Positions 13,527-21,192 of a stretch of DNA of 27,304 bases are shown one piece after another (within the stretch, counting starts at the first letter, position 1; the number at the start of each line of letters is the position of its first letter). Location: the NCBI GenBank assembly GCA_036506795.1, contig DASXRC010000129.1, positions 1 through 27,304 on the forward strand, written 5' to 3'. Position numbers and translations under genes: made by a program. Under the pieces are notes generated by a model. The model did not search any database. It had not been told where the DNA came from and saw only the letters and a list, made by a program, of their open reading frames with translations. The stretch is from DASXRC01 sp036506795. GTDB taxonomy: Bacteria > Actinomycetota > Actinomycetes > Mycobacteriales > Micromonosporaceae.

Positions 13527-15662
13527 CGGCGGGGGCAACCAGCCCGGATCGGTGCCGATCGTCCACAGTCGCTGCGTGGCGCGCGACAGCGCGACGTACA
13601 GCGTTCGTACGCCGGACGGGCCGTCGGCGCGGATCTGCTCGGGCTCGACGAGCACGACGCCGTCGTACTCCATGCCCTTGGCCTCCAGGCTGGTGATGAC
13701 CTGGAGCCGGGGCGCGGCGAGGTCGCCCACCCACGCGGCGATCTCGTCGCGCCGCGGCACCGGTGCGATGACCCCGACCGTCCCCTCGACCTCATCGAGC
13801 GCCGCGGCGGTGGCCTTGCGCACGGCGGCCGGCAGCTCGTCGGTATGGACCACGCGGTGCTCAGGCAGCACGCCGGTCGACCGGACCGCGCGCGGCAGCT
13901 CGATGTCGGGGGAGACCCGGCGGATGACCGCGGCCGCGAGCTCGAAGATCTCCGCCGAGTTGCGGTAGTTGGTCGACAGCGTGTACTCGTGCCGCCGCCG
14001 CGAACCCAGCGCGCGGTCGCGGGCGCGGGTCAGCTCGGTCGGGTCGCCCGTCCAGGCCGACTGGGCCGGGTCCCCGACCACGGTCCACGAGGCGAGCCGG
14101 CCGCGCCGACCGAGCATCCGCCACTGCATCGGCGAAACGTCCTGCGCCTCGTCGACGACCACGTGCGCGTACTCCCGGTAATCGTCCGGGCGCTGGACCA
14201 CCGACGCGCGTGCGGCCCGCTGCCGGTCCGCGAACGTCGTGACCTCCTGCACGCCGTCGGCGACCTGGAACGTATTGCGCTTCGCGCGCTGCGGCTGCCT
14301 CGGCCGGCCCAGCAGCTCGTCGAGCTCGTCGAGCAGCGCGACGTCGGCGACCGTCGGGCCCTCGCTCGCGAGCGACGCGTACGACGCGGCGAGTGCCCGG
14401 ATCTCGGCGCGTGACAGGACGCCGCCGGCGTACCGGTTGAGCCGGACCGGGTCGGCCAACCACCGGAGTACGTCCACCGAACGCAGCATCGGCCACCACG
14501 CGCGCAGGAACGCCCGGAACTCGGCCCGGTCGGCCAGGTCGTCCTCGAACTCGAACCGGCTCGGCAGCCGGTCCTCCGCCACCAGCACCTGGGCCTGCTC
14601 CCACAGCGCGTCGAAGAGGCCGTCGATGCCCGCCCGGCGTACCGCGTTGCGCCGCGCGCCGTGGGGCAGCGCCCGGCGCCAGACCTCGGCCAGCTCGTCG
14701 GCGGCCAGCCGCAGCAGCTGGCCGCGGTAGAGCAGCCGCAGCTCCGTGGGCCCACCCGGCGCCCGGTCCCGCACCGCGCGCTCCAGCACCCGGCGCATGC
14801 GCAGCGAGCCCTTCACCGCCGCCGTCGTGCTGGGGTCGACGCGGGTGGCCGTCACGCCGTCGACGACCGAGCCGAGCGACCGCAGCGTGGCCGCGTCCTC
14901 GCCGAGCGAGGGGAGCACGGCGGAGATGTACTCCACGAACACCGGCGACGGGCCGACGACCAGGATCCCGCCCCCAGCGAACCGTGCGCGGTCCGAGTAG
15001 AGGAGGTACGCCGCGCGGTGCAGCGCGACCGCAGTCTTGCCGGTGCCGGGGCCGCCGGACACGATCGTGACCCCCGAGGCGGGGGAGCGTATCGCCTCGT
15101 CCTGCTCCCGCTGGATCGTCGCCACGATGTCCCGCATGCCGCGGCCGGTGGTGCGGGCGAGGTTCGCGAGCATCGCGCCGTCGCCGACGATCCGCATGTC
15201 GGGTGGCGCAGCCGCCGGGTCGAGCAGGTCGTCCTCGATGCTGACGACCTTCTCGCCGCTCGACTGGATCATTCGGCGGCGGACCACGCCGCGCGGGTCG
15301 GCCGCGGTGGCCTGGTAGAACGCGGCGGCCGCCGGCGCCCGCCAGTCGATCACGAGCGGTTCGGCGTCCTCGTCACGTACTCCCAGCCGCCCGACGTGGT
15401 AGGAGGTGCCATCCCGGAGGTCGAGCCGGCCGAAGACCAGACCCTCGTGCTCGGCGTCGAGCGTCTGCCGGCGGCGGGCGGCCTGGAACACCATCGCGTC
15501 CCGCTCCACGAGCGAGCCGAACGTGCCGACCCGCGCGATCCCGTAGCCCTCACGCTCGGCCCGCGCAGCGTCGAGTCGCAGCCGCTCGATGCGGGCATAC
15601 ACCCGGTCGACGTGGCGCTGCTCCGCGGCGATCTCCTGCTGCAGGGTGCTGGCGTCAGTCAC
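13515..15662 (-). CDS. helD: HelD/HelR-type RNA polymerase recycling ATPase (UvrD/Rep-like superfamily 1)
   Basis: Protein of 715 aa. A charged, helical N-terminus (LQQEIAAEQRHVDRVYARIE) matches the coiled-coil arm that HelD inserts into the RNA polymerase secondary channel. SF1 motifs follow in order: Walker A SGGPGTGKTAVALHRAAY (about residue 200), motif II VVVDEAQDVSPMQWRML, motif III VVGDPAQSAW, motif IV TLSTNYRNS, motif V SLEAKGMEYDGVVLVEP and motif VI LYVALSRATQRL. HelD releases stalled or inactive polymerase and, in some actinomycetes (HelR), protects it from rifamycins. The GTG start at 15662 overlaps the dedA stop by 4 bp, so expression is coupled. I see no rifamycin-associated promoter element before the operon. 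The 3' end overlaps the convergent propeller gene. Confidence 0.92.
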   Translation of the reverse strand: MTDASTLQQEIAAEQRHVDRVYARIERLRLDAARAEREGYGIARVGTFGSLVERDAMVFQAARRRQTLDAEHEGLVFGRLDLRDGTSYHVGRLGVRDEDAEPLVIDWRAPAAAAFYQATAADPRGVVRRRMIQSSGEKVVSIEDDLLDPAAAPPDMRIVGDGAMLANLARTTGRGMRDIVATIQREQDEAIRSPASGVTIVSGGPGTGKTAVALHRAAYLLYSDRARFAGGGILVVGPSPVFVEYISAVLPSLGEDAATLRSLGSVVDGVTATRVDPSTTAAVKGSLRMRRVLERAVRDRAPGGPTELRLLYRGQLLRLAADELAEVWRRALPHGARRNAVRRAGIDGLFDALWEQAQVLVAEDRLPSRFEFEDDLADRAEFRAFLRAWWPMLRSVDVLRWLADPVRLNRYAGGVLSRAEIRALAASYASLASEGPTVADVALLDELDELLGRPRQPQRAKRNTFQVADGVQEVTTFADRQRAARASVVQRPDDYREYAHVVVDEAQDVSPMQWRMLGRRGRLASWTVVGDPAQSAWTGDPTELTRARDRALGSRRRHEYTLSTNYRNSAEIFELAAAVIRRVSPDIELPRAVRSTGVLPEHRVVHTDELPAAVRKATAAALDEVEGTVGVIAPVPRRDEIAAWVGDLAAPRLQVITSLEAKGMEYDGVVLVEPEQIRADGPSGVRTLYVALSRATQRLWTIGTDPGWLPPPLAG

Positions 15663-16282
15663 GCACTGTGCTCCAGCGGTGCCGGTCGCCGGGCCCGACG
15701 GCGGAGCCACAACGTGGTCAGGACCCCGCAGAGGATCGCGATGCCGAGCGCCAGCCAGGACGCGTTCTTGAGCCACCGCTCGGCGGCCCGGCCGGCGTGG
15801 TAGACCAGGAACGTGGTGCCGAACGCCCACACCACGCCGCCGGCGGCGTTCGCCACGAGAAACTTCCGATACGGCACCCGCAGTGTGCCGGCGACCGGGC
15901 CGGCGAGGATGCGCAGTAGGGCGACGAACCGGCCGAAGAATACGGCCCAGACGCCCCAGCGGGTGAACATCCGCTCGGCCCTGGCCAGTTGTGCCGGTCC
16001 GACGTGTCGCGGGAACCGGCGGCCCGCCCGGTTCAGCAGCGGCCGTCCGCCGCGGCGGCCTGCGGCGTAGCCGAGGGAATCGCCGGCGATGGCGCCGAGC
16101 GCGGCCGCCGTGGCCACGCCCCACGGGTCGGTCAGACCGGTCGAGGCGAGCAGCGAGGCGCTGATGAGAGCGATCTCGCCGGGCAGCGGGATGCCCATGC
16201 TCTCCAGCCCGATCATGGCGCCCACGACCAGGTAGACCGCGATCGTCGGCATGGTCGCGAGCCAGACCTCCGCGTAATGCAC
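15659..16282 (-). CDS. DedA family membrane protein
   Basis: Protein of 207 aa with the SNARE-associated/DedA fold: GLESMGIPLPGEIALISASLL near the N-terminus, AGDSLGYAAGRRGGR, FTRWGVWAVFFGRFVALLRI with the conserved Phe-x-Arg and Arg, and a last membrane helix (SWLALGIAILCGVLTTLWL) ending in an Arg-rich tail. DedA proteins are linked to undecaprenyl-phosphate or phospholipid flipping and proton-dependent membrane homeostasis. GTG 16282 gives normal family length; ATG 16252 is a shorter alternative. It sits 59 bp after the alpha/beta hydrolase stop and overlaps helD by 4 bp, making a likely three-gene operon. Confidence 0.93.
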   Translation of the reverse strand: MHYAEVWLATMPTIAVYLVVGAMIGLESMGIPLPGEIALISASLLASTGLTDPWGVATAAALGAIAGDSLGYAAGRRGGRPLLNRAGRRFPRHVGPAQLARAERMFTRWGVWAVFFGRFVALLRILAGPVAGTLRVPYRKFLVANAAGGVVWAFGTTFLVYHAGRAAERWLKNASWLALGIAILCGVLTTLWLRRRARRPAPLEHSA

Positions 16283-16341
16283 GGCAGCGACCGTACCTCG
16301 CTGGCCGGCCGGCTGGCAGCGGCCGGTCGGGGCGTACGGCG

Positions 16342-17271
16342 TCACTGCGTGACCGCCAACGCGCGGGCTGTAATCTGCGCCACTGCGGCCGTGACCTCGT
16401 CCGGTCGCTCCAGCGGGAGCATGTGTCCCGCGCCTGGGCACACGATGAGGTCCGCGCTGGGCACCGCGGCCGCGATCGCCTGGGCACACGCCGGCGGCGT
16501 GAGCCGGTCCCGGTCACCGACGAGCACCGCGGTGGGGATCGGGGCGAGCGCGGCGAGCGTCTCCAGCCGCAGCTGGGACGCGATCGAGGGCCGGAAGCCG
16601 CCGATCGCCCGCAGCGACGCGGCGGCGATGGACGCGCTCGTCAGCCGGACGTCCTCCTCGGTCACCCCGTCGCCGAAGAGCAGCCAGCGCAGGCCGGGCC
16701 GCAGCGCCGGCAGCACAGCGCGATGCGGGCGCCAGGCGCCGCTGTACGCGAGGAGCCGCGCACCGTTCGACTCGGCCGCGCGGACCAGGCGGGCGAGCCT
16801 CGGATGCAGGCCGTACGAGGTGTGCGTCACGCCCTCCGCGGTCGTCGACACGAGCGCCAGGCCGGCCACGCGCGACGCGAACTCGGCCGGGTGGCGGTGG
16901 GCGTACTCCATGATCGTCATTCCGCCGAGCGAGTGTCCAACCAGGACGACCGGGCCGGGCGGCACCGCCTGCCGTACGACCTCGGCCAGGTCGTCGCCGA
17001 GCCAGGCGAGCGTGGTGCCGCGCCGGGGAGTCGGGCCCGAGCGGCCGTGTCCGCGGGCGTCGTAGGTGACCACGCGGACCGGTCGGCTCAGCTCCGGCGG
17101 TGGCGTCCGGGTAAGGCCGGCGACCTGGTGGTGCCAGATCCTTCGGTCGAGCGTCCAGCCATGCAGGAAAACGACGCTGATCGGCGCGTCCGGCTCACCG
17201 TGCACCTCCGCACGAAGGCGGACGCCGTCCGCAAGGCGCACCGCCGGTCGCGATCCAGCCCGGTCAGGCAT
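16342..17271 (-). CDS. Alpha/beta fold hydrolase
   Basis: Protein of 309 aa with the full catalytic set. The oxyanion region is VVFLHGWTLDRRIW, the nucleophile elbow is VLVGHSLGG (Ser), the acid is in VLVGDRDRLTP (Asp) and the catalytic His is in CPGAGHMLPLERP. The YDARGHGRSG turn is typical of esterase, epoxide-hydrolase or haloperoxidase-like members. No signal peptide is seen. The substrate is not predictable from sequence. ATG 17271 is chosen because GGGAGG lies 5 nt upstream. It is the first gene of the hydrolase-dedA-helD block and is divergent from the carbonic anhydrase gene. Confidence 0.92.
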   Translation of the reverse strand: MPDRAGSRPAVRLADGVRLRAEVHGEPDAPISVVFLHGWTLDRRIWHHQVAGLTRTPPPELSRPVRVVTYDARGHGRSGPTPRRGTTLAWLGDDLAEVVRQAVPPGPVVLVGHSLGGMTIMEYAHRHPAEFASRVAGLALVSTTAEGVTHTSYGLHPRLARLVRAAESNGARLLAYSGAWRPHRAVLPALRPGLRWLLFGDGVTEEDVRLTSASIAAASLRAIGGFRPSIASQLRLETLAALAPIPTAVLVGDRDRLTPPACAQAIAAAVPSADLIVCPGAGHMLPLERPDEVTAAVAQITARALAVTQ

Positions 17272-17416
17272 ACCTACCTCCCGGTAACAATCATGCACCG
17301 GCCAGCGGCGTCGAACCCATTACCCATCGATCGGCATCCGGAAGCCTGGCGTGATGTGCGTCGCGCCGGTCCCGGGTCGGCCGGCGGGCGCCCGCGTGGT
17401 GGGTCACACTGCCGGC

Positions 17417-18025
17417 GTGACGACCGCGACGCCGTCCGACGGGCGGCTGTGCCCCGCGCGAGCCCTGGTCGACCTGCTCGCCGGCAATCGGCGCTTCGCC
17501 GCGGGCCAACCCCGGTACGGGCACCATGTCTCGGCGGCGGCCGCCGCGTCGGGCGGCCAGCGCCCGTACGCGGTCGTGGTCGGCTGCATCGATTCCCGGG
17601 TGCCGCTCGAGGCCGTCTTCGACCAGAACTTCGGCTCGATCTGCGTCGTCCGCTCGGGCGGTCACGTGCTGGACCGCGCGGTGCTCGGCTCGGTCGAGTT
17701 CGCGGTCGGGGAGCTGGGGGTCTCGCTCGTCCTGGTCCTCGGGCACGAGCGATGTGGGGCGGTGGCGTCCACGGTGGCGGCGCTGCGCACCGGTGAGCAT
17801 CCGCCGGGGAACCTGGCGTATCTCGTCGAGGAGATCGCGCCCGCGGTGTGGGCGGCGGGGCCGGACCACCCGGATGTGCAGGCCCGGGCAACGCGCGGCC
17901 ACGTGGCGCGGACCGTGCGGCGGCTCGAGGGCGTCGAGCTGCTGAGCGCGGCGACCGCCGCCGGCCGGGTCGCCCTCGCGGGAGCCGTCTACGACCTGGA
18001 TACGGGCCGAGTCACCGTGGTCTGA
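17417..18025 (+). CDS. Beta-class carbonic anhydrase
   Basis: Protein of 202 aa. The zinc site is complete: Cys57-x-Asp59-x-Arg61 (VGCIDSRV) and His110-x2-Cys113 (GHERCGA). Beta carbonic anhydrases interconvert CO2 and bicarbonate in the cytoplasm, supplying bicarbonate for biotin carboxylases among others. This is a plausible but unproven link to the acyl-CoA carboxylase gene 6 kb away. The usual RxAGN segment after the first motif is RSGGHV here. GTG 17417 is the start that removes a non-conserved leader. In-frame ATGs at 17351 and 17354 are alternatives and no start has a strong ribosome site. Confidence 0.92.
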   Translation: MTTATPSDGRLCPARALVDLLAGNRRFAAGQPRYGHHVSAAAAASGGQRPYAVVVGCIDSRVPLEAVFDQNFGSICVVRSGGHVLDRAVLGSVEFAVGELGVSLVLVLGHERCGAVASTVAALRTGEHPPGNLAYLVEEIAPAVWAAGPDHPDVQARATRGHVARTVRRLEGVELLSAATAAGRVALAGAVYDLDTGRVTVV

Positions 18026-18034
18026 CAGACAGAC

Positions 18035-18066
18035 GGCGCCCCGCCGCGGGGCGCGGGCGGGGCGCC
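18035..18066. terminator. Strong GC hairpin between convergent genes
   Basis: GGCGCCCCGCC (18035-18045) and GGCGGGGCGCC (18056-18066) are perfect 11-bp inverted arms around a 10-nt loop. They lie 9 bp after the carbonic anhydrase stop and 20 bp before the stop of the convergent gene. A bidirectional factor-independent-like terminator without a T-tract, common in actinomycetes, is inferred. Confidence 0.7.
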
Positions 18067-18086
18067 GGACAGGTGCTGCGGGGCCG

Positions 18087-18416
18087 TCAGGCGGCCTCGA
18101 ATACGCCCGCCTCGGCGAGGCGCTTCTCGGTGGTGTCCCACCCGTCGCTCGGGTAGGCGGTGGCGAGCGCGACCAGCTCGGCGCGGATCTTGACGCCGTG
18201 ACCGGCGGCGGCCAACACCCGGATCTCCTCGACGAACTCGTCGGAGTCGGTGCGCAGGCGACTGGTCTGGCCGTTGGTCAGGTTCCGCACGTACGCGTGC
18301 TTCCCGCTGTTGAGGGGAAGCAGGTACTTGAACTCGCCGAGCACGCTCAGCGCGCCACCGGTGGCCTGACCAGCCCGGACCGAAGCGCGCGCGGTCTTGG
18401 AGGTGTTGCTCGCCAC
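18087..18416 (-). CDS. Hypothetical protein (109 aa), possibly nucleic-acid associated
   Basis: Protein of 109 aa from a GTG at 18416 with AAGGAG 8 nt upstream, a strong start. The N-terminal 20 residues are Ser/Thr/Ala/Arg-rich (SNTSKTARASVRAGQATGG) and probably disordered. A compact basic domain follows (LGEFKYLLPLNSGKHAYVRN, then TNGQTSRLRTDSDEFVEEIR) and a C-terminal helix (DTTEKRLAEAGVFE). There is no signal peptide or membrane segment. The basic, soluble character would allow nucleic-acid or protein binding, but I do not recognise a named domain and assign no function. It is convergent with the carbonic anhydrase gene and divergent from the DUF3145 gene. Confidence 0.75.
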   Translation of the reverse strand: MASNTSKTARASVRAGQATGGALSVLGEFKYLLPLNSGKHAYVRNLTNGQTSRLRTDSDEFVEEIRVLAAAGHGVKIRAELVALATAYPSDGWDTTEKRLAEAGVFEAA

Positions 18417-18686
18417 GGAGGGAACTCCTTGCAGAGGTACGGGATGGGGTGACGGTAACGCGACCGCCGAAGGAAGGGTACACGAACCGGGCGCGCGCTC
18501 CGCAGCCTCCGACGGGGCGCTGTGACGGACGTGCAGTCGCCGGGCGGTGTCAATTTCGGGCGTGTTCTTGTCGAATCTCTGGCGCACCATCCGTCACACC
18601 AGTCATCATGGTCGTGCGTGGCGCGCCGACCCGCCCGCGGAACGAGGTCGTTGGGGAAGACGCACCTCGGTCCCCGGGAGGTCACC

Positions 18687-19178
18687 GTGCCCACGCGTGG
18701 CGTCGTATACGTTCACTCGACTCCACTCGCGGTATGCCCTCACGTCGAGTGGGCGATGGCGCGCGTCCTTGCCGCGCCGACGAGGCTCGAGTGGACCTCC
18801 CAACCCGTGGATCCAAGCACCCGCCGTGCCGAGTGCGGCTGGACCGGCCGACCCGGAACCGGCGCGGAGCTCGCCGCCGCGCTGCGCCAATGGCCGATGA
18901 TCCGTTTCGAGGTCACCGAGGAGCCGAGCGCCGGGGTGGACGGCGAGCGCTTCATGCACGTGCCCGGCCGTGGGCTGTTCCGGGCGACGATCGGCGCGGC
19001 CGGCGACATCCAGCTCGGTGAGGACCGGCTACGCGCGATCATGGAGGGGGCGCGGACACCGGAGGCGCTCGCGCACGCTCTCGACAAGGCCCTCGGGACC
19101 GCGTGGGACGTCGAGCTCGAGCCCTACCGGCACGCCGGCGACGGCGCCCCGGTGACGCTGCTCACCCGGGTCGGCTAA
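18687..19178 (+). CDS. DUF3145 domain-containing protein
   Basis: Protein of 163 aa that is DUF3145 over nearly its whole length. Characteristic segments are TRGVVYVHSTPLAVCPHVEW, RRAECGWTGRPGTGAELA, RFEVTEEPSAGVDGERFMHV and GDIQLGEDRLRAIME. The family is confined to actinobacteria, has no known biochemical activity and is often found near type II fatty-acid synthase genes, as here (fabF lies 7 kb away on the other strand). GTG 18687 is fixed by GGGAGG 5 nt upstream; the longer frame to the left is not conserved. There is no signal peptide, so the protein is cytosolic. Confidence 0.93.
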   Translation: MPTRGVVYVHSTPLAVCPHVEWAMARVLAAPTRLEWTSQPVDPSTRRAECGWTGRPGTGAELAAALRQWPMIRFEVTEEPSAGVDGERFMHVPGRGLFRATIGAAGDIQLGEDRLRAIMEGARTPEALAHALDKALGTAWDVELEPYRHAGDGAPVTLLTRVG

Positions 19179-19226
19179 CCGGACCGCTGCCTTGCCCCGA
19201 CGTACCCCACCTGGTGGGATGTCGGC

Positions 19227-20957
19227 GTGCCCTCCCCCCGGCGTCTCGTCTGTGTGCTCTCTGCGCTCGCTGTCCTGGCGGCGCCGGTGGCGTGCGGTCA
19301 CGGCCGCGAGCGCGGGTCGGCCGGACCATCGCCGAGCCCGACAGCGACCACGCCGGGAACGGCGACGCCGGGGATCACGCCGTCCGCCGAGCCCGGGGCC
19401 CAAGCCGCCGCGCTGGTCACCCGCCTCTCCGACGAGGACCTCGTCGGGCAGGTGTTGATGCCGTACGCCTACGGCAGCTCGGCCGCGCGGGTCTCGGCCG
19501 GATCCGCGGCGGGCAACCGGAAGCTGGCCGGGGTGGACACGCCCGCCGAGTTGGTCGCCAAGCTGCGCCTGGGCGGCCTCATCCTGGTCGGCTTCTCCGT
19601 TGACGACCCCACCGCCTCCACGCAGCCCACGACGAACGTGGATTCGGTGCGGCAGGTCCGCGAGCTGACCGCCGGGTTGCAGGGGGCGTCCGCGCGGCTG
19701 CCGGCCGCGGTGCCGCTGCTGATCGCCACCGACCAGGAGTACGGGGTGGTCACGCGGATCAAGGCCGGCGTCACGTCACTGCCGAGCGCCATGGCGTTCG
19801 GCGCGGCCGGCCGACCCGCGCTCACCGAGGCCGCCTGGCGGGTGGCCGGCGCGGAGCTCGCCGCGATCGGGCTGACGGTCGACTTCGCGCCGGTCGCCGA
19901 CGTGCTCGGCACCGCACCGGGCGGCCCGATCGGCTCGCGGTCGTTCGGCTCGGATCCAAAGGCGGTCGCCGCGCAGGTCGCCGCGGCGGTCCGCGGCCTG
20001 CAGGGCGGTGGCGTCGCGGCAACCCTGAAGCACTTCCCCGGGCACGGGCACACGGCGGTCGACAGTCACGCCTCGCTGCCAGTGCTTTCGCAGGGCCGGC
20101 CGGCGCTGGACAGCGGCGACCTCCCCCCGTTCACGGCGGGGATGTCCGCCGGCGCCTCGGTGGTGATGTCCGGGCACCTGGACGTGCGCGCCGTCGATCC
20201 GGGTACGCCCGCGACGTTCTCCCACGCGGTCCTCACCGATCTGCTGCGCGGGAAGCTCGGCTTCGAGGGCGTGGTGGTGACCGACTCGCTGGAGATGGCT
20301 CCGGCCCGCCGGTGGACTCCCGGTGAAGCGGCCCTGCGTGCCCTGCTCGCTGGCAACGATCTCCTACTCATGCCGCCCGACCCCGTCGCGGCGTACCAGG
20401 GCCTGCTCGACGCGCTGCATGACGGGCGGCTGCCGCGCGTGCGCCTCGTCGAGGCGGTGACGCGGATCCTCACGCTGAAGTTCCGGTTGGCGGCGCGGCC
20501 CGCTCCCGGGCTGTCCACACTGGACAGCACGGCGCACCGGGCCGCGGCGCGCGCCGTGGCGGAGGCCGCGGTCACGCAGGTGCGCGGCCGGTGCGGCGGC
20601 CCGCTGGTGCGCGGGCCCGTCACGGTCACGGGCGCCACCGGACGGGGCCAGACGCGGGCCGCGCTCGCGGCCGCGTTGCGCGCGGTCGGCGTGCGGGTGG
20701 TGAACTCCGGCGGCGTCATCGTGCACGTCGTCGGGTACGGCGACACCGCCGCGGACCTGCGCGCCGACGCCGCGGTGACGGTCACCACGGACACCCCGTA
20801 TGTGCTGGCGGGCGCGCGGTCGCCGGTGCTGCTCGCCGCGTACTCCGCGGACCGGTCGTCCCTCTCGGCCCTGGCCGACGTGCTCGCCGGCCGCGCCGCC
20901 GCGCCCGGCCACTCGCCGGTGGCCATCAACGGCCTACCGCGCTCATCATGTGTCTGA
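19227..20957 (+). CDS. Glycoside hydrolase family 3 protein (NagZ-like beta-N-acetylhexosaminidase), exported
   Basis: Protein of 576 aa. The N-terminus (PRRLVCVLSALAVLAAPVAC) is a signal peptide with a probable but imperfect lipobox (Pro at -3), followed by a Ser/Pro/Thr linker. The GH3 TIM-barrel shows ATDQEYGVVTRI, VDFAPVADV, KHFPGHGHTAVDSHASLP (about residue 268; the NagZ His-Asp motif loop) and VVTDSLEM with the nucleophile Asp (about 352). A C-terminal domain of about 150 aa resembles a reduced GH3_C region. Such extracellular enzymes trim GlcNAc from wall fragments or chitin oligomers. GTG 19227 has a modest GGTGGGA ribosome site. It follows DUF3145 by 48 bp and may be read from the same transcript. 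Confidence 0.9.
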   Translation: MPSPRRLVCVLSALAVLAAPVACGHGRERGSAGPSPSPTATTPGTATPGITPSAEPGAQAAALVTRLSDEDLVGQVLMPYAYGSSAARVSAGSAAGNRKLAGVDTPAELVAKLRLGGLILVGFSVDDPTASTQPTTNVDSVRQVRELTAGLQGASARLPAAVPLLIATDQEYGVVTRIKAGVTSLPSAMAFGAAGRPALTEAAWRVAGAELAAIGLTVDFAPVADVLGTAPGGPIGSRSFGSDPKAVAAQVAAAVRGLQGGGVAATLKHFPGHGHTAVDSHASLPVLSQGRPALDSGDLPPFTAGMSAGASVVMSGHLDVRAVDPGTPATFSHAVLTDLLRGKLGFEGVVVTDSLEMAPARRWTPGEAALRALLAGNDLLLMPPDPVAAYQGLLDALHDGRLPRVRLVEAVTRILTLKFRLAARPAPGLSTLDSTAHRAAARAVAEAAVTQVRGRCGGPLVRGPVTVTGATGRGQTRAALAAALRAVGVRVVNSGGVIVHVVGYGDTAADLRADAAVTVTTDTPYVLAGARSPVLLAAYSADRSSLSALADVLAGRAAAPGHSPVAINGLPRSSCV

Positions 20958-21063
20958 GCGGGGCGGCGTCTAACCTCCTGGGCCGTCGGCCATCTCGCGG
21001 ACCGCGACCTCGGGCTTCGACATTCCGGTTGACCGGGGCCGTGCGGGTTGAGACCGTTGCGTG

Positions 21064-21192
21064 ATGGCCGACCCGACAGCCCACCCCAATTGACCTAACG
21101 CCGTCGCGGCGCCCGACCGGCCGGCGGTCGGCCGGATCGCCGCGCGGCTCTACGCCCTCCGGCTCTGCGACGAGGGCGTCCTGCTCTACCCC
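21064..21192 (+). other. Putative lost 5' end of the MFS gene, interrupted by in-frame TGA
   Basis: In the same frame as the MFS gene, ATG 21064 opens MADPTAHPN and then meets TGA at 21091-21093. After the stop the frame continues without a break through PNAVAAPDRPAVGRIAARLY and LRLCDEGVLLYP, which looks like the cytosolic lead-in and first half of membrane helix 1. There is no ATG, GTG or TTG between the TGA and GTG 21193. A nonsense change, sequencing error, readthrough or non-standard start (CTG 21181 has GAGG upstream) could explain this. Confidence 0.55.

Noticed and set aside
20511..20527. Inverted repeat CTGTCCA-CAC-TGGACAG
   Set aside because: It lies inside the conserved coding region of the GH3 gene and the codons (Leu-Ser-Thr-Leu-Asp-Ser) explain it; no regulatory context.
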